This document shows, piece after piece, positions 9,485-16,746 of a stretch of DNA of 64,000 bases. The DNA comes from JAJDZL01 sp965221175 (GTDB lineage: Bacteria; Pseudomonadota; Gammaproteobacteria; Arenicellales; JAJDZL01), in contig OZ244867.1 in assembly GCA_965221175.1 (NCBI GenBank), positions 1,674,001-1,738,000 on the forward strand. Reading direction: 5' to 3'. Under the pieces are notes generated by a model. It did no database searches. It saw only the letters and a program-made list of their open reading frames with translations, and had not been told where the DNA came from. The stretch's first letter is position 1; each line of letters begins with the position of its first letter. The position numbers and the translations under genes are program-made.

Positions 9485-10462
9485 ATGAACGAACCGCAAA
9501 AACAGACAACTTCTAGCCAAATAAAGAAATTCAGTTTCTTTGATGTCCTCGCCAGAACCCGCAAGTCAGTCTCCGCCGGACTTGCCAATCTGTTTACCAG
9601 TACTTCATCATTAGATCAGAGTGAAATTGATAAGCTTTACGATGCGCTGATACTCAGTGATGTCGGTTATGCAGTGAGCGAATCAATCATAGACTCTGTC
9701 AGCGCCTCAATGAAGCGATCGAATATTTCCGGTGCCCAAGTCGCTAATCTCGTACGTCGGAAGCTCATACAAATTCTTGAACCCGCAGAAATGAATTTCA
9801 ACTTGGAAAAACATACACCGCCTGTCATCATCATGATGGTTGGTGTGAATGGAGTAGGCAAAACCACAACTAGTGCAAAAATTGCGGGGTATTTACAACA
9901 ACAGAATCATTCGGTAATGCTGGCAGCTTGTGATACTTTTCGTCCAGCCGCTATTGAACAACTCCAGACTTGGGGGGAAAGGCTAAACGTTCCGGTTATT
10001 GCACAGTCTGCCGGAGCCGACCCCGCAGCTGTCGCACACGATGCTCTGCATGCGGCGACTGCTAGAGACACGTCTATTTTGCTAATCGATACAGGGGGAC
10101 GACAACAAACGCGCGACGACCTGATGAGACAGCTTGGAAAAATTCGACGAGTAGTTTCAAAAATTGAACCCTCAGCACCCCATGAAACGCTGATCACAAT
10201 TGATGCTGGCACAGGTCAGAATGCCATCTCTCAAGTAGAACAGTTTCACAAGCATTCCGCACTCAGCGGCATCTGTGTTTCCAAGCTTGACGGAACGGCG
10301 AGAGGCGGCATCGTTGTGGCGCTCACCCAACAATTCGCACTACCCTTGCCATTCATCGGTGTTGGAGAAGGCATCGGTGATATCGCACCGTTCCAAGCAG
10401 CAGACTACGTAGACTCACTATTGGGTCTCGAAACTACAGAATCCCCTGTCAATTCACAATGA
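9485..10462 (+). CDS. ftsY: Signal recognition particle receptor
   Basis: A 325-residue SRP GTPase receptor lacking the long acidic A domain found in E. coli; the N-terminus begins almost directly with the N domain. GTPase motifs: GVNGVGKTTTSAKIA (about residues 119-133), DTFRPAAIEQL, DTGGR, and SKLDGTARGG near the end, with GVGEGIGDIAPF closing the protein. It docks SRP-ribosome complexes at the inner membrane for co-translational insertion. The stop overlaps the ftsE start (ATGA), so the two are translationally coupled. Confidence 0.96.
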   Translation: MNEPQKQTTSSQIKKFSFFDVLARTRKSVSAGLANLFTSTSSLDQSEIDKLYDALILSDVGYAVSESIIDSVSASMKRSNISGAQVANLVRRKLIQILEPAEMNFNLEKHTPPVIIMMVGVNGVGKTTTSAKIAGYLQQQNHSVMLAACDTFRPAAIEQLQTWGERLNVPVIAQSAGADPAAVAHDALHAATARDTSILLIDTGGRQQTRDDLMRQLGKIRRVVSKIEPSAPHETLITIDAGTGQNAISQVEQFHKHSALSGICVSKLDGTARGGIVVALTQQFALPLPFIGVGEGIGDIAPFQAADYVDSLLGLETTESPVNSQ

Positions 10463-11124
10463 TTCGATTTTCCAACGTCACTAAGCAGTATCCAAGCGGA
10501 CAGATTGCACTTAGAAGTGTGAGCTTTGCAATTGAACCTAATCAACTGGTCTTCCTAACCGGGCACTCCGGTGCTGGTAAATCAACACTGATCAAGCTGA
10601 TCACGCTGCAGGAAAAGCCAACACATGGTCACGTTTTCGTCGACGACAGAAACCTTTCAGCGCTGGCAGGCAATCAGATTGCCTACTACCGCCGCTCTAT
10701 CGGCGTGGTTCAGCAAGACCACAAACTGCTATTTGACCGTACTGTTATGGATAACGTTGCACTTCCGCTGATTGTCCGAAACATGGAAATGTCGAAGATT
10801 CGTCGGAGAATATCAGTGGTATTGGAAATGGTCGGACTACACGGCAAAGAGAAGGCTTACCCCATCAATCTTTCAGGCGGAGAACAGCAACGGGTAGGAA
10901 TTGCAAGATCAATAGTAGGGCGCCCGCAATTGATCATCGCAGACGAACCGACTGGCAACTTGGATGAGGAACTCGGTGATGAAATCATGGACATATTCAA
11001 ACTGCTGGTGCAGTACGAAACCACAATTATCGTTGCTACGCACGACAGGCACCACTTTTCGGGACAGCGATTCAACGTATTTGAGTTGCGAAACGGCATC
11101 ATGACTCCTAGCAACATCGTCTGA
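10459..11124 (+). CDS. ftsE: Cell division ATP-binding protein FtsE
   Basis: A 221-residue ABC ATPase: Walker A GHSGAGKST, ABC signature LSGGEQQRVGIARS, Walker B LIIADEPTGNLD, and a switch histidine in VATHDRHH. Together with FtsX it forms the divisome complex that activates septal peptidoglycan hydrolases. Overlaps ftsY by 4 bases and abuts ftsX with no gap. Confidence 0.95.
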   Translation: MIRFSNVTKQYPSGQIALRSVSFAIEPNQLVFLTGHSGAGKSTLIKLITLQEKPTHGHVFVDDRNLSALAGNQIAYYRRSIGVVQQDHKLLFDRTVMDNVALPLIVRNMEMSKIRRRISVVLEMVGLHGKEKAYPINLSGGEQQRVGIARSIVGRPQLIIADEPTGNLDEELGDEIMDIFKLLVQYETTIIVATHDRHHFSGQRFNVFELRNGIMTPSNIV

Positions 11125-12051
11125 ATGGGGATGCGTAGTTTCTTGCTATTACGTCTCCAGACACTCGTCTCATGTCTGGGTAGAATGTGGCGAACTCCTT
11201 TTCCGACGATATTTACAGTTGCCTGCGTGGGTGTTATTTTGTCTCTGCCTGCAGGCTTGTACATGATGTCGGTAAATTTGCTTCCCGTCACGGGCATATT
11301 GAAGAATACCCCTGAACTGACAATGTACCTGTCAAAAATTGCGAACGACGATTTGAGTGCCAGACTATTTGATCAAGTTCGAAATTTGCCTCAAGTCCAT
11401 CATGTACGTCTGGTTTCTGCGGATGAAGCATTGGAAGATTTCAAGCAGCTTACCGGCCTAGACACCATAATTCAGTACGTTCCGGACAATCCATTGCCGA
11501 CTGTGATCATTGTTCAACCTTACGAAAAATTTGCCAATCCAACTGATTTTCAGCAACTCGCGGATAAACTCAGGGGGTTCGAACTGGTTGATGCAGTTGA
11601 AGTCGACCTGCAATGGGTTAAGAGACTGTACAAAATAATCGAGTTGGCACGAATTGGTTTTGCGATCGTTTCCGTCTTGCTGATTGCGGCCGCAATACTG
11701 TTGATATGCAATACCACCCGGCTCTCAATAGTCAGTCGTTACGAAGAAATCAAAGTAATCGACCAGATTGGCGGGACCCGAGCATTCATTTGCAGGCCAT
11801 TCGTCTACATTGCTGTAATTCACAGCCTGCTCAGCGTTGCCGTCGCACTCGCCATCATTGAAGGAATTCGTATGTTCTTGAGAAAACCGATAGGTGAACT
11901 CGCTACACTCTATAGCAGCGACTATCAACTGTCCGGACTCTCTCCTATCACTTGGCTTGTAGCAGCTGCAACGGTATCTATTCTTAGCTGGCTTGCATCC
12001 AGAACTACTGTTCACATCTATCTGCGCCGTCTTAAATCCTCACAACCATGA
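11125..12051 (+). CDS. ftsX: Cell division protein FtsX
   Basis: A 308-residue membrane protein with the four-helix FtsX topology: one helix near residues 25-52, a periplasmic domain of about 110 residues, then three C-terminal helices with the segment IVSRYEEIKVIDQIGGTRAFICRPF. It couples FtsE ATP hydrolysis to periplasmic amidase or endopeptidase activators during septation. The ATG follows the ftsE stop directly. Ends 65 bases before the CIRCE operator, so rpoH has its own promoter. Confidence 0.94.
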   Translation: MGMRSFLLLRLQTLVSCLGRMWRTPFPTIFTVACVGVILSLPAGLYMMSVNLLPVTGILKNTPELTMYLSKIANDDLSARLFDQVRNLPQVHHVRLVSADEALEDFKQLTGLDTIIQYVPDNPLPTVIIVQPYEKFANPTDFQQLADKLRGFELVDAVEVDLQWVKRLYKIIELARIGFAIVSVLLIAAAILLICNTTRLSIVSRYEEIKVIDQIGGTRAFICRPFVYIAVIHSLLSVAVALAIIEGIRMFLRKPIGELATLYSSDYQLSGLSPITWLVAAATVSILSWLASRTTVHIYLRRLKSSQP

Positions 12052-12105
12052 GCTCTCTTGTAATTTAATTTTCTGAACCCAAATTAATTCTTACATGGAT
12101 GAAAC

Positions 12106-12134
12106 TTTATAAATTATTAGCACTCTCATATAAT
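12106..12134 (+). promoter_or_regulatory. Predicted rpoH promoter overlapping CIRCE
   Basis: A perfect TATAAT at 12129-12134 falls inside the 9-base spacer of the CIRCE operator. Seventeen bases upstream is TTTATA, a weak -35. The -10 assignment is directly visible; the -35 is poor and may need an activator or an alternative spacing. Transcription would start near 12141, leaving about 40 bases of leader before the rpoH ATG. Confidence 0.6.
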
Positions 12135-12143
12135 GAGTGCTAG
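12117..12143. promoter_or_regulatory. CIRCE operator (HrcA site) upstream of rpoH
   Basis: TTAGCACTC, nine bases, GAGTGCTAG: this matches the CIRCE consensus (TTAGCACTC-N9-GAGTGCTAA) except for the last base. CIRCE is bound by the heat-labile repressor HrcA. Its position over the -10 element means HrcA binding would block transcription of the heat-shock sigma factor. hrcA itself is not in this window. Confidence 0.9.
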
Positions 12144-12179
12144 AAATACGGTTAAGAATAAAACTCAGGTAAATTCAAT

Positions 12180-13046
12180 ATGAGTCAAAATTTTCCAATT
12201 CCATTAAATTTTCAAAGTGGGGAGATTTCTTCCTACGTCAGGTCAGTTTATGCGCAGCCCATTCTTACTGCCGAAGAGGAGCGGGAATTGGCAATTCGCT
12301 ATCATGAAAACGAAGACTTAGACGCAGCGCGCCAGTTAATTCTTTCCCATTTGAGATTCGTTGTTCGCGTTGCCAGAGGCTTCGTTGGTTATGGAATCCC
12401 TCTCGGCGACCTCGTTCAGGAAGGTAATGTGGGATTGATGAAGGCTGTCAAGAAATTCGAGCCGGACCGTAACGTTCGACTTGTCTCCTTTGCAGTTCAC
12501 TGGATCAAAGCGGAAATTTACGATTTCATTCTGCGCAACTGGAAAATCGTGCGAATCGCAACAACTAAAGCGCATAGAAAACTGTTTTTCAATCTACGCA
12601 AGCATCGTTCCAGTCTGGAATCGATGAGCGAAAATGAAATTCAATCTCTTTCTAGCGCATTGGATGTACCCACAGAAACCGTTCGCGAGATGGAAATCAG
12701 AATGACCGGCACCAACGTTTCTTTTGACGGAAACTACGATGAAGACAGTGAGGAAAACAGTTTTGCACCTTCCGCATACCTGGGAGACAGGCGTTTCAAT
12801 CCAGAAGACAACTACGAAGCCAATTGGGACGAAACCAGTCGTCACCAGCAGATTGAGAATGCTCTTGAAATACTGGATGAGCGCAGCAGGGACATCATTG
12901 TCCAACGCTGGCTCAGTGAAGAAAAATTAACATTGCATGCCCTTGCTGACAAGTATGGAGTCAGTGCAGAGCGAATTCGCCAGATTGAAGAAAAGGCAAT
13001 GCGAACCATGCGTGGCGAAATCGGCGAAGATGAGCACTTCCATTAA
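12180..13046 (+). CDS. rpoH: Heat-shock sigma factor RpoH (sigma 32)
   Basis: A 288-residue sigma factor. Region 1.2/2.1 starts at ILTAEEERELAIRYHE; region 2.3-2.4 is DLVQEGNVGLMKAVKKFEP then LVSFAVHWIKAEIYDFILRNW; the RpoH box lies in KLFFNLRKHRSSLESMS; and region 4.2 ends with SAERIRQIEEKAMRTMR. It directs RNA polymerase to heat-shock promoters. It follows ftsYEX as in most Gammaproteobacteria but has a CIRCE-controlled promoter of its own, placing sigma 32 synthesis under HrcA. Confidence 0.96.
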   Translation: MSQNFPIPLNFQSGEISSYVRSVYAQPILTAEEERELAIRYHENEDLDAARQLILSHLRFVVRVARGFVGYGIPLGDLVQEGNVGLMKAVKKFEPDRNVRLVSFAVHWIKAEIYDFILRNWKIVRIATTKAHRKLFFNLRKHRSSLESMSENEIQSLSSALDVPTETVREMEIRMTGTNVSFDGNYDEDSEENSFAPSAYLGDRRFNPEDNYEANWDETSRHQQIENALEILDERSRDIIVQRWLSEEKLTLHALADKYGVSAERIRQIEEKAMRTMRGEIGEDEHFH

Positions 13047-13332
13047 TTTAATGAAGGCGTTATCTTAGCACTGCTATTCCTGGTGCTATGATCTTCAACT
13101 CGCTGTAGGTATTTGAAGTACAAAATTTTTCCTTTCTTTTATGCGAGGGAGAATCTTAAATTAAGTTGAGCTGCCTCGGTTTCCCAGCATTATTTCTTCT
13201 CGTTTGGAGTTCAATTTTTGATCAGAATTACCGCTTGACGACAATAACCAAGGGAATCACTGAAAGTCTTCAGATACAGTAAATCAAATCCGAACCCGTG
13301 CGTTGAGCTCACAGTCCGGTTTCACTGAAGAT

Positions 13333-14238
13333 TCAGCTCAACAACATTTCCAGAAGAGCTTTCTGGGCATGCAATCTGTTTTCTGCTTCCTGCCAGACGA
13401 CACTCTGAGGACCGTCAATGACGCCAGCTTCAACCTCCACACCTCTGTATGCCGGAAGGCAGTGCATGAATATCGCATCATCGGCTGCCTGTTTCATGAT
13501 TGACTCAGTCACCTGATAAGACTGGAAAGCTTTCAATTTCGCTTGTTTTTCCTCTTCCTGCCCCATACTCGTCCAAGTATCCGTCACAACAACATCAGCA
13601 TCAAGTACGGCTTGGTAGGGATCGGAAACCATTTCTATACGGTTAGTATTGAAATCCTGCATTAGAGTCGGGTTTGGGGCGTATTGTGAAGGAGTTGAAA
13701 TCCGCAATGAAAATCCCAGTAACGATGCCGCATTTGCCCACGAAACACACATATTGTTACCATCGCCTATCCATGCGACAACTGTATCTCTTATCGATCC
13801 TTTGACTTCCTGCAGTGTCTGTAAATCCGCTAGCAGTTGACATGGATGGTAAGAGTCACTCAATCCGTTGACTACGGGAACACTTGAATTTCTCGCATAA
13901 GTTTCTGCAGTACTATGAGAAATGGTTCGAGTCACGATCAGGTCGACCATGCCGGATAGAACTCTTGCAGTATCCGCATCGGATTCTCCTCGCTTTAGTT
14001 GGGAATCAGAGGGTGCCATAAACAAGGCATTGCCGCCTAAGTGATAGGCAGCAATCTCAAAGGAAACCCGGGTTCGTGTGGAGGATTTCTCGAAAACCAG
14101 TGCAATGGCTCGATTGCATAGAACCTGCGGGCACTCTCGATCACTGCGCCACATTTGCTTCAACTTGATCGCCCGATCAATCAACGACAGGATTTCTGCT
14201 GGCTGCAAATCGCTCAGAGTGAGAAAATGCCTTACCAT
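13333..14238 (-). CDS. argF: Ornithine carbamoyltransferase
   Basis: A 301-residue enzyme of the usual length. Carbamoyl phosphate binds at SSTRTRVSFE (about residues 52-61); the ornithine-site motif HCLPAYRG lies near residue 260. It converts ornithine and carbamoyl phosphate to citrulline in arginine synthesis. Start: ATG at 14238, directly downstream of the terminator of the preceding gene on the same strand. The 286-base gap between this gene's end and the end of rpoH holds no recognisable gene. Confidence 0.94.
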   Translation of the reverse strand: MVRHFLTLSDLQPAEILSLIDRAIKLKQMWRSDRECPQVLCNRAIALVFEKSSTRTRVSFEIAAYHLGGNALFMAPSDSQLKRGESDADTARVLSGMVDLIVTRTISHSTAETYARNSSVPVVNGLSDSYHPCQLLADLQTLQEVKGSIRDTVVAWIGDGNNMCVSWANAASLLGFSLRISTPSQYAPNPTLMQDFNTNRIEMVSDPYQAVLDADVVVTDTWTSMGQEEEKQAKLKAFQSYQVTESIMKQAADDAIFMHCLPAYRGVEVEAGVIDGPQSVVWQEAENRLHAQKALLEMLLS

Positions 14239-14266
14239 GATCTTCCGTACACAGAGAGTAAATGAA

Positions 14267-14301
14267 TAAAAAACGCACAGACCGATAAAGTCGGTCTGTG
14301 C
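14267..14301 (-). terminator. Rho-independent terminator of the PuuD-like gene
   Basis: A perfect 11-bp stem (GCACAGACCGA / TCGGTCTGTGC) with a 5-base loop at 14275-14301. On the minus strand it is followed by a run of six T (complement of 14268-14273). It sits between the PuuD-like gene and argF, separating two genes read in the same direction. Confidence 0.9.
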
Positions 14302-14336
14302 ACTATTTAGTTCAGTTCTCTATAAAAACTATTCTA

Positions 14337-14825
14337 CTAAAACATTCCGATATGCGAAAGCGACCCCGTCACCATGAAGAACAGCATTGGTATGGACAGC
14401 ATAGTGTTGGTTCTAGAAGCCAGCAGAGCGACTCTGCCTGCTTTGGCTTTATCTGCATCAGATGCTTCAACCAATCCAAGCACTTTCTTCTGGTTTGGCC
14501 AGATCAGTACCCAGACGTTAAACAGCATAATGGTGCCAAGCCAGGCACCGATTCCAAGATGAGCATGTGGACCTTGCAATACAAAAGCGTCGACAAAGGT
14601 ACCGGAGCGCGCCAAATAATATGCTCCAGTAAGCCAAGTTGCGATTGCAGCCCATCGAAACCACAGCAATGCTGTCGGAGCAATGTGTTTCGTTATTCCG
14701 GCTGCGGTGCCATCAGCCTTGGCCTTTGCCAGACCCGGAACCTGTACAAAATTAAAGTAGTAGAGCAATCCTACCCAGGTTACACCTGCTAGAATATGAA
14801 TCCACCGGTCTAGTAATAAATCCAT
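14337..14825 (-). CDS. Membrane protein related to the membrane domain of urate hydroxylase PuuD
   Basis: A 162-residue integral membrane protein with four predicted helices (about residues 8-28, 52-72, 88-110 and 138-158). The opening LLLDRWIHILAGVTWVGLLYYFNFVQVP, with a His in the first helix, resembles the Urate_ox_N/PuuD family. The cytochrome c domain that PuuD carries at its C-terminus is absent. Proteins of this short type are common in marine proteobacteria and their role is not established. No purine catabolism genes are nearby, so urate oxidation should not be assumed. It is preceded by a 35-codon membrane gene and followed by a strong terminator. Confidence 0.7.
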   Translation of the reverse strand: MDLLLDRWIHILAGVTWVGLLYYFNFVQVPGLAKAKADGTAAGITKHIAPTALLWFRWAAIATWLTGAYYLARSGTFVDAFVLQGPHAHLGIGAWLGTIMLFNVWVLIWPNQKKVLGLVEASDADKAKAGRVALLASRTNTMLSIPMLFFMVTGSLSHIGMF

Positions 14826-14871
14826 TCTTTCACCTCTTTACTCAGCAATTTAAAATCAATTGGTAACCAAC

Positions 14872-14979
14872 TTACATTGGCCCAGTGGAAATAAATCCGC
14901 TCGCAAACAAGTACAGAACGATAGTCAGCACTACGCCAGCAACGATAGTGCCAGTGATTGAATCAAGTGGGTTTTTCAT
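14872..14979 (-). CDS. 35-residue single-span membrane protein
   Basis: The frame begins MKNPLDSITG, continues as a single hydrophobic helix (about residues 11-26) and ends FISTGPM. A strong ribosome binding site (GGAGGG) lies 6 bases before the ATG. The gene is 46 bases upstream of the PuuD-like membrane gene on the same strand, with a single terminator after the latter, so the two probably form an operon. The small product could be an accessory subunit of that membrane protein. Function unknown; the coding call rests on the start signal, the well-formed helix and the operon position. Confidence 0.7.
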   Translation of the reverse strand: MKNPLDSITGTIVAGVVLTIVLYLFASGFISTGPM

Positions 14980-15195
14980 TCCAGCCCTCCGATAGAATTT
15001 CAAGGCGATATATCACCTTTAGGTAAGTTGATATTTTAACTTACGGATGGATCAAATTCAATCTGAAATTACAGATTGATTTCCTAGGCAAAGATTAATT
15101 TCCAACTGGAAACAGAACGGGCAAGTGGAAATTTACAGAAATACTTATATTCTGATATTCTTACATACTCAAATATAGCAAATTGAGGTCAAGTT

Positions 15196-15420
15196 ATGGA
15201 AACATCCCGAGTTACATCTAGAGGACAAACCACTATTCCTTCAAAGATTCGCAAATCAGTGGGAATCAAATCAGGTGATATTCTTATGTTTATAGCGAAC
15301 GGTGATCGCGTGATTATGAAAAAAATTGAACCGCGAACTGACGAATATCTCGAAAGTATCTCTGAAACCCTGAACGAATGGTCATCGCCCGAAGATGAGG
15401 AAGCATGGCGTGACCTATAA
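15196..15420 (+). CDS. AbrB/MazE-type antitoxin
   Basis: A 74-residue protein with a SpoVT/AbrB swapped-hairpin DNA-binding domain: SRVTSRGQTTIPSKIRKSVGIKSGDIL at residues 4-30, then a short C-terminal tail (EEAWRDL) expected to wrap the toxin. A GAGG site precedes the ATG. The last bases overlap the toxin gene, the usual order for antitoxin-first modules. It should repress its own promoter in the AT-rich region 15120-15190. Confidence 0.85.
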   Translation: METSRVTSRGQTTIPSKIRKSVGIKSGDILMFIANGDRVIMKKIEPRTDEYLESISETLNEWSSPEDEEAWRDL

Positions 15421-15778
15421 CCCATTTGACGTAGTTGCCGTACCATTCCCTTTTACCGAAATATCGGTTAGGAAGCGTCGTCCGGCGCTAGTCGTTTCAA
15501 GTTCATTGTTCAATCGTCAGCATAACCAAGTCATTCTCTTGATGATTACGACCGCTCGTTTCAGTTCATGGGTGAGCGATGTCGAACTGCTTGATTATGA
15601 ATTCTCTAATCTTAAACCGAACTCAAAAGTGCGATTCAAAATTTTCACTCTTGATGCAGCAATGATCACTGCTCGAATTGGTCAACTAAGCATCACAGAT
15701 CAAGCAAGCGTAGCCGATACTTTGAATCAAGTTCTCGGATCTGGAAATTTCAATTTGAGACATGGAGATACGAAATAA
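15410..15778 (+). CDS. MazF/PemK-family mRNA endoribonuclease toxin
   Basis: The protein begins MTYNPFDVVAVPFPFTEISVRKRRPALVVSS, the standard MazF/PemK fold start, and is about 122 residues long. I chose the GTG at 15410 because AGGA sits 6 bases before it and the family normally starts at this Tyr-x-Pro-Phe; an in-frame ATG 15 bases upstream would add five residues without a good ribosome binding site. Overlaps the antitoxin by 11 bases. Likely cleaves mRNA when unbound. Confidence 0.85.
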   Translation: MTYNPFDVVAVPFPFTEISVRKRRPALVVSSSLFNRQHNQVILLMITTARFSSWVSDVELLDYEFSNLKPNSKVRFKIFTLDAAMITARIGQLSITDQASVADTLNQVLGSGNFNLRHGDTK

Positions 15779-15936
15779 AAATTCAATTTTACGTAGTGGC
15801 AAGATTCTTCAGCAAAACTCAAAGTCGAGTCGAGTGTTTCATCAATTACCTTAACCTGCTAAAATTTAACGAATCAACTACAAGGTTTCAACTAATGAAA
15901 CGAATTTACAAACACTAATAAACTAGAATATACAAC

Positions 15937-16281
15937 ATGCCAGCAAAGACAAAAAAGATGTATCGGATCATTTTCAACAACCAGTCGAAAGTGTACGAAC
16001 TCTATGCCCGACATATCTCTCAGAGTGACATGTTTGCTTTCCTTGAAGTGCGGGATATCGTCTTTGGTGAACAATCCAAACTGGTTGTCAATCCAGGCGA
16101 GGAACAGTTGAAATCCCAGTTCGGCGGTGTTAGTCGAACCTATATACCAATCCACTCCGTAGTTCGAGTTGACGAAGTGGAAAAAGAAGGATCAGCAAAG
16201 GTGCACCCAATTGGCGAGAAGGGTGTTGTCACACCTTTCCCAATGCCGTTCAAACCGTCTGAAGGATTTTCGAACGACTGA
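15937..16281 (+). CDS. DUF1820 family protein
   Basis: A 114-residue protein of the gammaproteobacterial DUF1820 family, recognised by YRIIFNNQSKVYELYARHIS and LVVNPGEEQLKSQFGGVSRTYIPIHSVVRVDEVEKEG. Small, soluble and widely conserved with no established function. Transcribed alone; the 158-base gap upstream holds its promoter region. Confidence 0.85.
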   Translation: MPAKTKKMYRIIFNNQSKVYELYARHISQSDMFAFLEVRDIVFGEQSKLVVNPGEEQLKSQFGGVSRTYIPIHSVVRVDEVEKEGSAKVHPIGEKGVVTPFPMPFKPSEGFSND

Positions 16282-16325
16282 CAGTCACGTTCAGCTTCAA
16301 CTGTCGGTAAACCAAAAAATAACTG

Positions 16326-16685
16326 CTATTCGGTGTTCTCGTAACGGCGTGATTTTCCGGAATCTTCCAGTTGGCCTAGTGCTCGAGCACTTTCCTCAAG
16401 AAAGTAGTCGTTTTCATCTTTTTCGGAGCTGCAAAGACTAACTACTCCATCAGCAACTGACTGATAGAGTTTTTTCTGATTTTCATCAATCTGACTGAGC
16501 AGTGAAATTGTATCTATGAAGTGCGAGCGCACGTTGACACGGTATTCGTCGTATTCAATCTGCAATTTTTCCAACTGAGCACTAACTTCAGTATCTCGAC
16601 TTCGATATCGAGCAATGAAGTAGCCAGCTAATCCACCAATAATTACACCCGCAATTAGTGGTAACAGAAAACTCACAACATCCAA
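16326..16685 (-). CDS. zapG: YhcB/ZapG-type envelope and division protein (DUF1043)
   Basis: A 119-residue protein with one N-terminal transmembrane helix (SFLLPLIAGVIIGGLAGYFIARY, given as two pieces: residues 5-17 and 18-27) followed by a coiled coil (EKLQIEYDEYRVNVRSHF) and the family segment HFIDTISLLSQI. Known homologues sit in the inner membrane and link cell division with envelope synthesis. It converges with the DUF1820 gene and lies just downstream of aprA on the same strand. Confidence 0.82.
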   Translation of the reverse strand: MDVVSFLLPLIAGVIIGGLAGYFIARYRSRDTEVSAQLEKLQIEYDEYRVNVRSHFIDTISLLSQIDENQKKLYQSVADGVVSLCSSEKDENDYFLEESARALGQLEDSGKSRRYENTE

Positions 16686-16746
16686 AGACTACAATTCAGT
16701 TTATGAAAATCAATGGCCGATCAACAACGGATTGCTGAACTCAATT

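Noticed and set aside
13047..13100. Terminator after rpoH (TAGCAC ... GTGCTA)
   Set aside because: The stem is only 6 bp with an 11-base loop and no T run follows.
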